Shown: positions 1 through 9,107, counted from the first letter of the stretch. The stretch is 64,000 nucleotides of DNA from an uncultured Clostridia bacterium (GCA_934444735.1 CAKSDE010000014.1:1-64000), one strand, 5' to 3'. A program made the numbers and translations. Notes: a model not told the origin generated them from the letters alone.

Positions 1-66
1 ATTTTAGATAATCAAGAAAAACGAACCTTAAAAAATAGCTCTGAATCAGAAAGTGATTTGGATTAG
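1..66 (+). CDS. C-terminal end of an unidentified protein (partial)
   Basis: An open frame enters from the left edge and stops at TAG. It gives 21 residues rich in Ser, Glu and Asp (ending SESDLD), a polar acidic tail. A strong terminator lies 12 bases after the stop, which supports a real gene end. The function cannot be seen from this fragment. Confidence 0.55.
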   Translation: MLDNQEKRTLKNSSESESDLD

Positions 67-78
67 GAAATAAATAGA

Positions 79-110
79 ATGCTCCGCACCCAAAAATGCG
101 GAGCATTTTT
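79..110 (+). terminator. Rho-independent terminator
   Basis: An 11-bp perfect stem (AATGCTCCGCA / TGCGGAGCATT) with an 8-nt loop is followed by T residues. It closes the gene that enters from the left. Confidence 0.8.
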
Positions 111-241
111 GAAATCAGGGCTCCCGAAAAGCGGTAGCTTTTTGGGAAAGAGGAAGAGCAACGGAATATTGGAGCTTTGGTTTTTCAAGCCAAAGCGAAC
201 GGAATGAAGTTTGCTCTGACGACGCGGAGCATTTTTGAAAT
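98..241 (+). repeat. Short direct repeat flanking 108 bp upstream of the recombinase
   Basis: The right terminator arm plus tail, GCGGAGCATTTTTGAAAT, occurs at 98-115 and again at 224-241, immediately before the serine recombinase leader. The DNA between has no convincing gene. It could be a duplication made by a recombinase insertion, or a simple duplication of the terminator arm. Confidence 0.5.
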
Positions 242-308
242 TATATCTGGACTTATAGAAAACAATGTGGTATGTTGTGTTTGAAAAAACGAAAGGAAGT
301 GAGATTTT

Positions 309-1844
309 ATGAGACTTGGCGTGTATTGCAGAGTATCAACCGACAAATTAGATCAGTTAAACAGCTTGGAAACTCAAAAAATGTTCTTTGAAGAATTTGC
401 CGAAAAAAACAATCACACGCTTGTGAAAATATACGCCGACGAGGGAATTTCGGGAACACAGCTTAAAAAGCGGACGGAATTCCTGGAAATGATGCACGAT
501 GCGGAGCTGGGGAAATTCGATATGGTCGTGACAAAAGACGTGTCACGAATGGCAAGAAACGTTCTGGATTTTCTGCAATCCATCAGAAAACTCAAATCAA
601 TGGGGATACCGGTTCTGTTTGTCAACACGAACCTGTCCACACAGGACGGCGAAATGATGCTGACAATGCTTGCGACCGTTGCACAGGAAGAGAGCAGAAA
701 TACCTCGTCAAGAATAAAATTCAGCAAGCGACTGAATGCCGAAAAAGGGAGAGTCCCGAACCTTGTCTACGGCTACGATAAAATTATCGGTGATTACTTT
801 AATCTCAATATCAACGGATTTGAGGCGGACATTGTGCGGCAGATATACAAAATGTATATCACCGACAATCTGGGAGCAGGCAAAATCGCAAAGATACTGA
901 ACGAAAGGAACATAAAAACCAAACGGGGATATAAATGGTCGCAAAACGCAATTTGCAGACTGATAGCAAATGAAATTTATACCGGCTTAATTGTAAACGG
1001 TAAACAGGAAATCGGCGATTTTCTGACAAATGAGAGGATTAACAAACCCGAAGAAGAATGGAAAATATTTGAGCGGCGAAACCTTGCAATCATAGACCGT
1101 GAAACCTATGAAAAGGCACAACGCATTATGGCAGAAAATGCAACAAAATTCAAAGCGGACGGCACGAGAAAAAGCTGCAAGAACATATTCAGCACCCTGA
1201 TTAAATGCGCCGACTGCGGGCATTTCTTCCGCCGTACAAAGCGCGAGGTTAAAAACGGCGAAAAAATCAGCTGGGTGTGCTGCGGGCGAAACTCACAGGG
1301 CAAGGATACGTGCAATAACAAAATCGTTATTAACGAGGGCGAGCTATTAACCTCAATCAAAGAATATCTCTCGGGGCTTATCTCAGACAAGCAGAGAGTT
1401 ATCAAAAAAATTGTATCCGACTTCAACAAAAGTTACGAGCCGATGAACAAGAACCGAAAAACGGAAAAAGAACTTGAAAAAGAAATAGAAAAGCTCAAAA
1501 AGAGCCGTCAGAAATACATTGATATGTACGACAATGAAGTCATATCAATGGATGATTTAAAAGAGAAAACGGCTTCGATAAATGCCGAAATAAAGCACCT
1601 TGAAGAAAAGCTGAAAATGGCGCAGTACGGGATCACACAGGGCGACAAGCTGCAAATCGGTCTTGTTGACACCTTCAAAACCATCGGCGACATATTAAAC
1701 TCCGCTGAGATTACAAACGAGATGTTAAAACAGGTTATCGATCGCATTGAAGTGTCACCCACCGGACAGGTTGACATATACTTAAAACTTCTGACCGACA
1801 TAGGGCTTGACAAAAAGTATCATTTTAATGACGACCGTACATAA
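309..1844 (+). CDS. Large serine recombinase
   Basis: A 511-aa site-specific DNA recombinase of the large serine family, which inserts or excises mobile elements through a 5'-phosphoserine intermediate. The resolvase catalytic domain spans about residues 1-140, with nucleophile Ser10 in YCRVSTD and the Arg cluster SRMAR near 80. A recombinase DNA-binding domain follows at about 150-245, then a zinc ribbon with Cys300/Cys303 and Cys324-325/Cys335, then a charged coiled coil at about 385-440. This is the full family architecture. The ATG follows GAAAGGAAGTGAG at good spacing. No other genes of its element are visible to the left, and the next genes are housekeeping, so it is either a stranded recombinase or the end of an element that lies outside the window. 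It is not related to the tyrosine integrase remnants at 8.7 and 28.7 kb. Confidence 0.93.
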   Translation: MRLGVYCRVSTDKLDQLNSLETQKMFFEEFAEKNNHTLVKIYADEGISGTQLKKRTEFLEMMHDAELGKFDMVVTKDVSRMARNVLDFLQSIRKLKSMGIPVLFVNTNLSTQDGEMMLTMLATVAQEESRNTSSRIKFSKRLNAEKGRVPNLVYGYDKIIGDYFNLNINGFEADIVRQIYKMYITDNLGAGKIAKILNERNIKTKRGYKWSQNAICRLIANEIYTGLIVNGKQEIGDFLTNERINKPEEEWKIFERRNLAIIDRETYEKAQRIMAENATKFKADGTRKSCKNIFSTLIKCADCGHFFRRTKREVKNGEKISWVCCGRNSQGKDTCNNKIVINEGELLTSIKEYLSGLISDKQRVIKKIVSDFNKSYEPMNKNRKTEKELEKEIEKLKKSRQKYIDMYDNEVISMDDLKEKTASINAEIKHLEEKLKMAQYGITQGDKLQIGLVDTFKTIGDILNSAEITNEMLKQVIDRIEVSPTGQVDIYLKLLTDIGLDKKYHFNDDRT

Positions 1845-2004
1845 AGATGTAACCGAACGGCTGGAAACGTTAAATCACTGTTTATACAAGCAGGTAAAAA
1901 GCGTACTTAACAATAATAAACAGGAACGCCATATACGCGGCGGACTTGCCACCAAACAAAAGTATCTGAACTTGAAAAAGCAAAAGGTGCAGATAGAATA
2001 TTAA
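1828..2004 (+). CDS. Small basic protein overlapping the recombinase end
   Basis: A 58-aa ORF starting at ATG 1828 (a TTG at 1807 would add 7 residues) and overlapping the last 17 bases of the recombinase gene. The product is basic, with a central HIRGGLATK stretch and Lys-rich C-terminus. The overlap suggests translational coupling, as for a recombinase accessory protein, but I do not recognise the family. It could also be a remnant of a second recombinase subunit. No clear Shine-Dalgarno site is visible other than coupling. Confidence 0.45.
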   Translation: MTTVHKDVTERLETLNHCLYKQVKSVLNNNKQERHIRGGLATKQKYLNLKKQKVQIEY

Positions 2005-2181
2005 ACTTAAAACGGGAGGTGAAATCCTCCCCGAAAAAGGACTGCTGCAAAATGAACGTTTTTTTGCCGCGGTTCTTTTTATTTACGGGATTTTTCAATA
2101 TTTTTTGATTTGGGGTTGTTATATCGTGAAAAAAGTGGTAAAATATATAGTGATTGATTTTAGGCGAGATTGGAGATTACT

Positions 2182-3546
2182 ATGAACAGTAAATTTGAAA
2201 ATTTTAAAAAGGATATAAAAAACAAAAAAATAGACGTAATCGGCATCGGAATAAGCAATACGCCGCTTATAAAATTCCTTGCCGAAAACGGCGCATCGGT
2301 TTGTGCCTGTGACCGCCGCAGTAAAGATGCTTTGGGAGATACATATAATGAACTCCAAAAGCTCGGTGTACAATTTTGTTTGGGCGATGAATATTTGGAT
2401 CACCTTTCGGGAGATATTATCTTTAAAACCCCGGGACTTCGTTTTGATAATCCCGCTCTTTTAAAAGCTGCCGAAAACGGCGCTCGGATAACTTCTGAAA
2501 TGGAGCTTTTCTGTGAATTTTGCCCGGCAAAGATAATCGCCGTGACGGGAAGTGACGGGAAAACAACTACCACCACCTTGATACACAAAATGCTTACATT
2601 CGAGGGCTATAAAACATGGCTCGGCGGCAATATCGGCAATCCGCTTTTCTGTTCGCTCGGGGATATTTCACCCGACGATTGGGTGGTTTTGGAGCTTTCC
2701 AGTTTCCAGCTCCATACGATGAAAACATCACCGCATATTGCGGTTATAACCAATCTTTCCCCCAATCACCTCGATATGCACAAAAGCTATGAAGAATACA
2801 TCGCCGCAAAGAAAAATATCATGCTCTACCAAAATTCCGATGATATTCTTGTCGTGAATATGGATAACGAGGTGACAAAGAAAATCGGTGATGAAGCAAA
2901 AGGCAAAATAAAAGGCTTCGGCTGGGATAAATCTTATTACACATATACCGAAAACGGGGAAATATTTTTAGGCGGCAAAAAAATAATAAACACTGCCGAC
3001 ATAAAAATCCCGGGAAATCACAACATAGAAAATTACATGGCGGCAATCACCGCAACAGACGGTTTGGTGAGCCGCAAGACAGTTGAATATGTCGCCAAAA
3101 ACTTTGGCGGTGTCGAGCATCGAATTGAACTTGTGCGTATATTAAACGGCATAAAATTCTACAACAGCTCCATAGACTCAAGTCCGAACAGAACGAAAAA
3201 CACTTTGAGCGTTTTCCCTGAAAAAATCGTCATGATTGCCGGCGGAAAAGACAAGGGAATACCCTATGACGACATAGGCGGTGTTATTGTCGAACACGTA
3301 AAAACGCTTATCTTGATAGGTGCGACCGCCGGGAAAATAAAAAGCGCTGTTCTATCCGCTCCGGGGCACGAATCGGTGGAAATTATAGAATGTGACGAGT
3401 ACAAAGACGCGGTAGATTCAGCATATGCTCATGCATCGTCGGGAGATTGCGTTGTTTTATCTCCGGCAAGCACAAGCTTTGACCGTTTTAAAAACTTTGA
3501 AGAACGCGGGAATCTCTTTAAAGCACTTGTAAATGATTTAAAATAA
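2182..3546 (+). CDS. murD: UDP-N-acetylmuramoyl-L-alanine--D-glutamate ligase
   Basis: A 454-aa cytoplasmic Mur ligase that adds D-glutamate to UDP-MurNAc-L-Ala in peptidoglycan synthesis, using ATP. The N-terminal Rossmann domain starts with DVIGIGISN near residue 18. The ATP loop VTGSDGKTTTTT lies near 121-132. The central domain motif NLSPNHLDMH and the C-terminal EHRIELV and GGKDKGI motifs are all present, and length is typical. ATG 2182 is chosen because GGAG sits 6 bases upstream; a TTG at 2170 is less likely. It stands alone, outside a dcw cluster, and is followed by peptidase genes with no obvious link. Confidence 0.93.
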   Translation: MNSKFENFKKDIKNKKIDVIGIGISNTPLIKFLAENGASVCACDRRSKDALGDTYNELQKLGVQFCLGDEYLDHLSGDIIFKTPGLRFDNPALLKAAENGARITSEMELFCEFCPAKIIAVTGSDGKTTTTTLIHKMLTFEGYKTWLGGNIGNPLFCSLGDISPDDWVVLELSSFQLHTMKTSPHIAVITNLSPNHLDMHKSYEEYIAAKKNIMLYQNSDDILVVNMDNEVTKKIGDEAKGKIKGFGWDKSYYTYTENGEIFLGGKKIINTADIKIPGNHNIENYMAAITATDGLVSRKTVEYVAKNFGGVEHRIELVRILNGIKFYNSSIDSSPNRTKNTLSVFPEKIVMIAGGKDKGIPYDDIGGVIVEHVKTLILIGATAGKIKSAVLSAPGHESVEIIECDEYKDAVDSAYAHASSGDCVVLSPASTSFDRFKNFEERGNLFKALVNDLK

Positions 3547-3587
3547 AACTATTGAATTGAAATAAGCAAGAAAGGATTGTCAACATT

Positions 3588-4619
3588 TTGAAAGATACAT
3601 TACAAAAATTAAGCGATATGCGCGGTGTTTCGGGATTTGAGTACAGAATAAACGATAAAATAGCCGATATGATGAAGCCGTTTTGTGATGAGGTTTATAT
3701 AACCGCCACGGGCAGTGTAATCGGCATAAAAAAAGCGAAAAATCCGACCGCGAAAATAATGCTTGAGGCTCACTGCGATGAGATTGGGCTTATGGTAAAA
3801 AACATAGACAAAGACGGGTTTATCACATTTGTCACGGTCGGCGGCGTAGATCGGCGGATTTTGCCGTCATGCGAAGTAACGATCCACGGCAAGAAGGACA
3901 TATGGGGAGTTATCGGTGCAAAGCCGCCGCATCTTCAGACGGCAGGCGAGGCAAAAAAGAGTGTAAAAATCGAGAATATGGCAATAGATACGGGACTTTC
4001 CTATGATGAAGTGACAAAATATATCGCAATAGGCGACAGCATCACTCTTTCGCAATCTTCGGGCGCTCTTTTAAACCACAGTTTCAGCGGCAAATCCATA
4101 GACGACCGCGGCGGGATCGCCGTACTTCTCGATGTCATGAAAAATATCCGAAATACACAGCTTTCCTGTGATATATATTTTGTTGCGGCAGTGCAGGAGG
4201 AGGTAGGCTTGCGCGGTGCAAAAACCGCCGCATACGAGGTTGATCCCGACATGGCGATTGCAATCGACGTATGTCACGGCATAACTCCCGACAATTCGGA
4301 AAGCGCCTTTGAAACAGGCTCGGGAACGGTTATCTCGAAAGGTCCGAATATTCACCCGAAAATCGCCGAAAAGCTGCAAGCTCTTGCAGATGAAAACAAA
4401 ATAAAATACAGTATAGACGTTGACGGCGGCGACACGGGAACAGACGCATGGACAATACAGGTTACGCGTGAGGGAATCGCAACCGGACTTTTATCCATAC
4501 CGTTAAAATATATGCACACATCGGTTGAAACGGTGGATCTTGACGATTTGACCGCCACCTCCGAACTTTTATCGGCATTTATCAAAGACACAAAGGAGGC
4601 TGAATGGCTATGCTGTTAA
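3588..4619 (+). CDS. M42 family metallo-aminopeptidase (1 of 3)
   Basis: A 343-aa cytoplasmic di-metal aminopeptidase of the M42 family (PepA/FrvX/tetrahedral TET type), which trims peptides from the N-terminus. Metal and catalytic residues are visible: EAHCDEIG (His62, Asp64), IDDRGG near 172, VQEEVGLRGAKTAAYEV (Glu204-205), AIDVCHG (Asp227), and a late His in KYMHTSVE. The start is TTG at 3588 behind AAAGGA; no ATG fits better. It overlaps the next M42 gene by 16 bases, and the three paralogues form one translationally coupled operon, perhaps making TET particles of differing specificity. The specificity itself cannot be read from sequence. Confidence 0.9.
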   Translation: MKDTLQKLSDMRGVSGFEYRINDKIADMMKPFCDEVYITATGSVIGIKKAKNPTAKIMLEAHCDEIGLMVKNIDKDGFITFVTVGGVDRRILPSCEVTIHGKKDIWGVIGAKPPHLQTAGEAKKSVKIENMAIDTGLSYDEVTKYIAIGDSITLSQSSGALLNHSFSGKSIDDRGGIAVLLDVMKNIRNTQLSCDIYFVAAVQEEVGLRGAKTAAYEVDPDMAIAIDVCHGITPDNSESAFETGSGTVISKGPNIHPKIAEKLQALADENKIKYSIDVDGGDTGTDAWTIQVTREGIATGLLSIPLKYMHTSVETVDLDDLTATSELLSAFIKDTKEAEWLCC

Positions 4620-5620
4620 AAACACTTTGCGACGCTTTCGGCCCGAGCGGCTGTGAGGGCGAAATAAGAAAGCTTATCCTCCCCGAAATTGAGCCATACT
4701 GTGATGAAATAAAGGTGGATTCGATCGGGAATATTATAGCCTTGAAAAAAGGCGTATCACATGAGAAAAAAGTCATGCTTTCGGCTCATATGGACGAAGT
4801 GGGATTCATAATAAGCGGAATTAACGACAAGGGTTATCTTGAATTTAAGACGGTCGGCGGAATAGATACGCGCGTTATCATTTCAAAAAATGTCTTGGTC
4901 GGCAAAGATAAAATCCCCGGAGTTATCGGCATAAAGGCAGTGCATCTGCAAACAAAAGCCGAGCGCGAAGAGGTTCCGAAGGTGAAAAATCTCTATATAG
5001 ACATCGGTGCAAAGGATAAAGCCGATGCCGAAAAATATGTATCCTTGGGCGATTATGCGACATTTGACACAAAATATGCCGAAATCGGCGAAAACCGTAT
5101 AAAAGCAAAAGCTATAGACGACAGAGCCGGCTGCTATATCTTAACGAACCTTATAAAAGAGCCGGTAAAATACGATACTTACTTTTGCTTTACCGTTCAG
5201 GAGGAGGTGGGACTTCGCGGCGCAAGAGTCGCGGCATACAGAGTAAATCCCGACATTGCGCTCGTTTTGGAATCGACCACCTGTGCCGATGTACATGACA
5301 CTCCGCCGCACGCGCAGGTTACAAACCTTGACTCGGGTGTTGTCATAAGCTTTATGGACAGAAGCACGATTGTTCCGCAGGAATATATCGATTTTCTGAA
5401 CAAAATAAGCGACGGCATAAATGTACAGTATAAAAAGACCACTGCCGGAGGAAATGATGCAGGTGCAATTCATCAGACAGCTTGCGGTATTAAAACCGCG
5501 TCACTCTCCGTTCCCTGTCGATATCTCCATTCACCCGTATCGGTATGCTCGAAAAACGACATTTCGGCAGCAGAGAGCTTGGCAAGAAGATTTTTGGAAA
5601 GAATAGATGAGGTAATATAA
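4604..5620 (+). CDS. M42 family metallo-aminopeptidase (2 of 3)
   Basis: A 338-aa paralogue of its neighbours. It carries SAHMDEVG, KAIDDRAGCY, VQEEVGLRGARVAAYRV and RYLHSPVS, so the M42 metal site is complete. The Shine-Dalgarno AAGGAGG lies inside the end of the previous gene. ATG 4604 (spacing 4) and ATG 4610 (spacing 10) are both possible, differing by two residues. It ends directly against the third gene (TAA then ATG). Sequence differences in the loops between the metal motifs suggest different peptide preference from gene 1. Confidence 0.9.
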   Translation: MAMLLKTLCDAFGPSGCEGEIRKLILPEIEPYCDEIKVDSIGNIIALKKGVSHEKKVMLSAHMDEVGFIISGINDKGYLEFKTVGGIDTRVIISKNVLVGKDKIPGVIGIKAVHLQTKAEREEVPKVKNLYIDIGAKDKADAEKYVSLGDYATFDTKYAEIGENRIKAKAIDDRAGCYILTNLIKEPVKYDTYFCFTVQEEVGLRGARVAAYRVNPDIALVLESTTCADVHDTPPHAQVTNLDSGVVISFMDRSTIVPQEYIDFLNKISDGINVQYKKTTAGGNDAGAIHQTACGIKTASLSVPCRYLHSPVSVCSKNDISAAESLARRFLERIDEVI

Positions 5621-6592
5621 ATGGATTTATTAAAAGAACTTACACAAACTTACGGACCTTCGGGACGTGAAGAAAAAATACGCGAGGTTATAAAAAAGCA
5701 TATTTGCGATTATGCGGATGAAATATCGACAGACGCACTCGGTAACCTTATCGCGCATAAAAAAGGAAACGGTAAAAAAATCATGTTTGCCGCACACATG
5801 GACGAAATCGGCATAATTACTACATTTATAGATGACAACGGTTATTTGCGTTTTGCGCCCGTCGGCGGATTGAACACGAAAGACCTGCTCTACAGACGCG
5901 TATCCTTTGAAAACGGTACAATTGGTGTAATCGGCACAGAAAAGGAAAATACCGACAAAGTTATCTCGAAAATGTTTATAGACATCGGCGCAAAAGATAA
6001 GGCAGACGCCGAAAAAAAGGTATCTGTCGGCGATATGGCGGTATTTTGCGGTGAATTTACCGTATCGGGCGATACCGTTATCTCAAAAGCTCTCGATAAC
6101 CGCGTCGGCTGTTATATCTTAATCGAGGCTATGAAACAGATAAAAAGCAATAATGATTTATATTTTGTGTTCACCGTTCAGGAGGAGGTAGGACTGCGCG
6201 GTGCAAAAACCGCAGGGTTCGGAGTAAATCCCGACTATGCCGTAGCGGTCGATGTTACCGATACGGGCGATACGCCGAATGCGGACGAGATGGCAGTATC
6301 ACTTTCAAAAGGCGCAGCGGTTAAGGTTATGGACAGCTCTGTCCTTTGTGATGCAACCGTACGCTCAACTCTTATTGAAGCGGCAAAGGCGCAGAATATT
6401 CCTTATCAGCTCGAAGTCTTAAACGCAGGCGGCACAGATGCCGGTGCAATCTCACTTGCACGCTGCGGCATAAAGACAGGCGGCATATCTATCCCTACCC
6501 GATACATTCATTCACCCTCCGAGATGGCACTTTTAAGCGATATACGCGCTTGCGGCGAGCTTTTAAAGGCATTTGCCGAAAAAATCAAGTAA
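5621..6592 (+). CDS. M42 family metallo-aminopeptidase (3 of 3)
   Basis: A 323-aa M42 peptidase, the shortest of the three. AAHMDEIG, KALDNRVGCY, VQEEVGLRGAKTAG and RYIHSPSE hold the metal and catalytic residues. The middle Asp-Asp of the other two is Asp-Asn here (LDNR), which is also found in active family members. The start ATG is the base after the previous stop, with GAGG a few bases upstream. The next gene begins 15 bases after its stop, so the operon probably continues. Confidence 0.9.
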   Translation: MDLLKELTQTYGPSGREEKIREVIKKHICDYADEISTDALGNLIAHKKGNGKKIMFAAHMDEIGIITTFIDDNGYLRFAPVGGLNTKDLLYRRVSFENGTIGVIGTEKENTDKVISKMFIDIGAKDKADAEKKVSVGDMAVFCGEFTVSGDTVISKALDNRVGCYILIEAMKQIKSNNDLYFVFTVQEEVGLRGAKTAGFGVNPDYAVAVDVTDTGDTPNADEMAVSLSKGAAVKVMDSSVLCDATVRSTLIEAAKAQNIPYQLEVLNAGGTDAGAISLARCGIKTGGISIPTRYIHSPSEMALLSDIRACGELLKAFAEKIK

Positions 6593-6607
6593 GGATAGGA
6601 TAAATCG

Positions 6608-7741
6608 ATGTTTGAGATCACATTAGATGAGTTTAGCAAATTAAATAAGAAAGATTGTCTGATTGTCGATATACGAAACGAGCTTTCTTTTGAGTACGGA
6701 AAAATAGACGGTGCGGTGAATATTCCGTTAGAGAACTTTAATGAGGAGTTATTGGACAAAAGTAAAAAAATAATACTCTACTGCAAATCCGGCATCATAA
6801 GCGTGGATTTAGCGGAAAAGCTTTCGGAAAAAGGATATGACGCACTCAGCTTAAAAGACGGCTATATCGGCTGGCTCAGGCAGAAAATCGCACAGGAGGA
6901 TTCGGATACCGAGACTTTGGAAAAAGCCGAGAAAAGTATACAGAAAAAATTTCATAAAACGCTTTTTTCCAAATTTACCTCTGCCATTAAAGAGTACAAG
7001 CTCGTTGAAGAAAACGACAAAATCGCGGTCTGTATATCGGGCGGAAAAGATTCCATGCTCATGGCAAAGCTTTTCCAGGAGCTTTCAAAGCATAACAAAT
7101 GCCGATTCGAGCTTGTATTCCTCGTTATGGATCCGGGGTACAGCAGTGAAAACCGTGAAATCATAGAACATAACGCCAAGCTTTTGAATATCCCAATAAC
7201 CGTATTTGAAAGCACTATTTTTGACGCGGTTTACACGATAGAGAAATCACCTTGCTATGTATGCGCAAGAATGCGCCGCGGATATTTATATTCAAAGGCA
7301 AAAGAGCTTGGCTGCAATAAGATAGCGTTGGGGCATCATTTCGATGATGTGATAGAAACTATCCTTATGGGTATGCTCTACAGCGGTCAGACACAAACCA
7401 TGATGCCGAAGCTTAAAAGCACCAATTTCGAGGGCATGGAGCTTATACGGCCGATGTATAAAATACGCGAGGAGGACATCAAAAAATGGCGCGACTACAA
7501 TGATCTGCATTTTATACAGTGCGCCTGCAAATTTACCGATACCTGTACCTCCGAGGCGTGTCTTACGTCGAGCAGGACAGGCTCAAAGCGCATGGAAACC
7601 AAGCGTATAATAGAAAACCTTAAAAAGACAAATCCTTTTGTCGAAACCAACATCTTTAGAAGTGTGCAAAATGTGAACCTCGAAACAATTATTGCATATA
7701 AAGACAGTAACGGAGTACATAATTTTTTGGATAACTATTAA
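6608..7741 (+). CDS. Rhodanese / TtcA-like thiolase fusion
   Basis: A 377-aa two-domain protein. Residues about 1-95 are a rhodanese sulfurtransferase domain with the catalytic Cys59 in YCKSG. Residues about 115-370 are an ATP-pyrophosphatase of the TtcA/TtuA type with PP-loop SGGKDS (144-149), a CYVC pair and GHHFDDVIET. A Cys-rich tail (CACKFTDTCTSEAC) follows. TtcA-type enzymes thiolate tRNA bases. Here the sulfur carrier appears built in, so the rhodanese Cys may hand persulfide to the thiolase domain; that transfer is inferred. It follows the M42 genes by 15 bases and precedes tcdA, another tRNA-modification-linked gene, by 10 bases. Confidence 0.85.
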   Translation: MFEITLDEFSKLNKKDCLIVDIRNELSFEYGKIDGAVNIPLENFNEELLDKSKKIILYCKSGIISVDLAEKLSEKGYDALSLKDGYIGWLRQKIAQEDSDTETLEKAEKSIQKKFHKTLFSKFTSAIKEYKLVEENDKIAVCISGGKDSMLMAKLFQELSKHNKCRFELVFLVMDPGYSSENREIIEHNAKLLNIPITVFESTIFDAVYTIEKSPCYVCARMRRGYLYSKAKELGCNKIALGHHFDDVIETILMGMLYSGQTQTMMPKLKSTNFEGMELIRPMYKIREEDIKKWRDYNDLHFIQCACKFTDTCTSEACLTSSRTGSKRMETKRIIENLKKTNPFVETNIFRSVQNVNLETIIAYKDSNGVHNFLDNY

Positions 7742-7751
7742 TGGAGGATAT

Positions 7752-8516
7752 ATGTTAAATCAATTTTCAAGAACAGAGCTTTTGCTCGGAAATGCTGCAA
7801 TGGAAAAGCTTGCCGCGTCACGCGTTGCGGTATTCGGGATCGGCGGTGTCGGCGGATATACGGTTGAGGCGCTTGTCAGGAGCGGAATCGGCGCAATCGA
7901 CATCATAGATGACGATAAGGTTTGCCTTACCAATATAAACCGTCAGATTTACGCAACGAGAAAGACAATCGGGCAATATAAGGTAGATGTGGCAAAAGAG
8001 CGTATTTTAGACATAAACCCGGACATAAAGGTCACGGCATACAAAACCTTCTATACGCCCGAAACCTCATCACAATTCGATTTTTCCGCCTATGATTATG
8101 TTGTAGACGCAATCGATACCGTGACAGGGAAAATCGAGCTTGTAATGAATGCCGCAAAAGCCGGTACGCCAATAATAAGCTCAATGGGAGCAGGCAATAA
8201 GCTGAATCCTGCCGCTTTTGAGGTTGCGGACATCTATAAAACCTCGGTATGTCCGTTAGCGCGCGTTATGCGCTATGAATTAAAAAAGCGCGGCATAAAA
8301 AAATTAAAGGTTGTATATTCAAAAGAAAAGCCTATAACCCCTATTGACAATAACGAGATAAGCTGCAAGACGCATTGCGTTTGTCCTCCGGGAACACAAA
8401 GAAAATGCACCGCGCGCCGACAGGTACCGGGAAGTACCGCATTTGTTCCCTCTGTCGCAGGACTGATAATTGCAGGTGAGATTATAAAAGATCTCACAGG
8501 GGTAACGAATCGGTAA
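7752..8516 (+). CDS. tcdA: tRNA threonylcarbamoyladenosine dehydratase (TcdA-like)
   Basis: A 254-aa E1-like/ThiF family enzyme that cyclises t6A37 of tRNA to ct6A in an ATP-dependent step. The nucleotide-binding loop VFGIGGVGGYTVEAL is near residue 26-40, followed by the DDDKVCLTNINRQ signature of the family and the SSMGAGNKLNP segment. A Cys pair lies in CVCPPGTQRKC. ATG 7752 follows GGAGG by 4 bases. The position right after a tRNA thiolation-type gene suggests a small tRNA modification unit. Confidence 0.88.
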   Translation: MLNQFSRTELLLGNAAMEKLAASRVAVFGIGGVGGYTVEALVRSGIGAIDIIDDDKVCLTNINRQIYATRKTIGQYKVDVAKERILDINPDIKVTAYKTFYTPETSSQFDFSAYDYVVDAIDTVTGKIELVMNAAKAGTPIISSMGAGNKLNPAAFEVADIYKTSVCPLARVMRYELKKRGIKKLKVVYSKEKPITPIDNNEISCKTHCVCPPGTQRKCTARRQVPGSTAFVPSVAGLIIAGEIIKDLTGVTNR

Positions 8517-8588
8517 AAGATACATAAAGGATTTTTACGGAGCAGTTTATGGGATATGGAACGGCTCTGTTTTCTTTATACAATAAAA

Positions 8589-8615
8589 AGCCTGCAAAAA
8601 TTATATTTGCAGGCT
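8589..8615. terminator. Bidirectional hairpin terminator
   Basis: AGCCTGCAAA pairs with TTTGCAGGCT around a 7-base loop. It has A-tracts before and T-tracts after, so it can end tcdA on the + strand and the minus-strand remnants to its right. Confidence 0.7.
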
Positions 8616-8747
8616 CACATTTTTCGGCACCTTATCATAGCATTTCGGAGTTTTTTTTTCAGAAAATCGATAATATCGGCTGCCATCTGCTTCGGGTGCC
8701 CCATGATTTCACCGTGACCGTAACCGGCAAACGCACATTTTAACTTT
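8615..8747 (-). pseudogene. C-terminal remnant of a probable alpha/beta hydrolase
   Basis: The minus strand reads GYGHGEIMGHPKQMAADI followed by DFLKKKL. This looks like the last beta-strand, catalytic His and final helix of an alpha/beta hydrolase. Nothing upstream belongs to it: it is joined directly to an integrase fragment. It is a gene end left by a deletion or by insertion of the element. Confidence 0.4.
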
Positions 8748-8846
8748 TTAATTGCCTTTTTCAAATTGTCTTCTTTCCCCGTCAATTTTCCCAAAATCAA
8801 TTCTGTATGACCGAATTGTACCTCTTTTTCTGACGCTTCCTTGCAT
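8748..8846 (-). pseudogene. 5' fragment of a tyrosine integrase (copy A)
   Basis: Starting at ATG 8846, the frame reads MQGSVRKRGT, then SYRIDFGKIDGERRQFEKG and a stop. It matches the start of the longer integrase remnant at 28760 nearly residue for residue. Its Shine-Dalgarno AAGGAGG is intact. The rest of the gene is gone and replaced by the hydrolase tail. It lies inside the left long direct repeat. Confidence 0.7.
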
Positions 8847-8986
8847 AAGATTTTCCTCCTTAAATTCATATTATCTAATCTTATTATAACTTTTAAGTTG
8901 CAAAAACCTTACCAAGTAAACGAGTGTTTTTTTAACATATTATAAATCGCTCTAAACCGCATAAACACAAGGGCTTTGAGCTTTTT

Positions 8987-9044
8987 TGTGGGCAGTGTGC
9001 AAGCATTTTTATCAAAATTCTTCATTTGCCCACCATTTGCCCAC
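8987..9044. promoter_or_regulatory. Candidate integrase arm-type binding sites
   Basis: TGTGGGCA at 8987 faces two TTTGCCCAC copies at 9025 and 9036, which are spaced one helical turn apart. The same set is present in repeat B near 28901-28958. Clustered short repeats near the crossover site are typical of tyrosine-integrase arm sites; the protein that binds them is inferred. Confidence 0.45.
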
Positions 9045-9073
9045 AAACGATGAAAATAGATATAAATACAAAA

Positions 9074-9107
9074 AAACACGATTAGTTACAATCAGCTAAT
9101 CGTGTTT
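9074..9107. terminator. Inverted repeat / bidirectional terminator
   Basis: AAACACGATTAG pairs perfectly with CTAATCGTGTTT across a 10-base loop, with A-runs on its left. It lies just past the duplicated rubrerythrin 3' end and is conserved in repeat B. It could be the terminator of rubrerythrin, an integrase recognition structure, or both. Confidence 0.6.
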
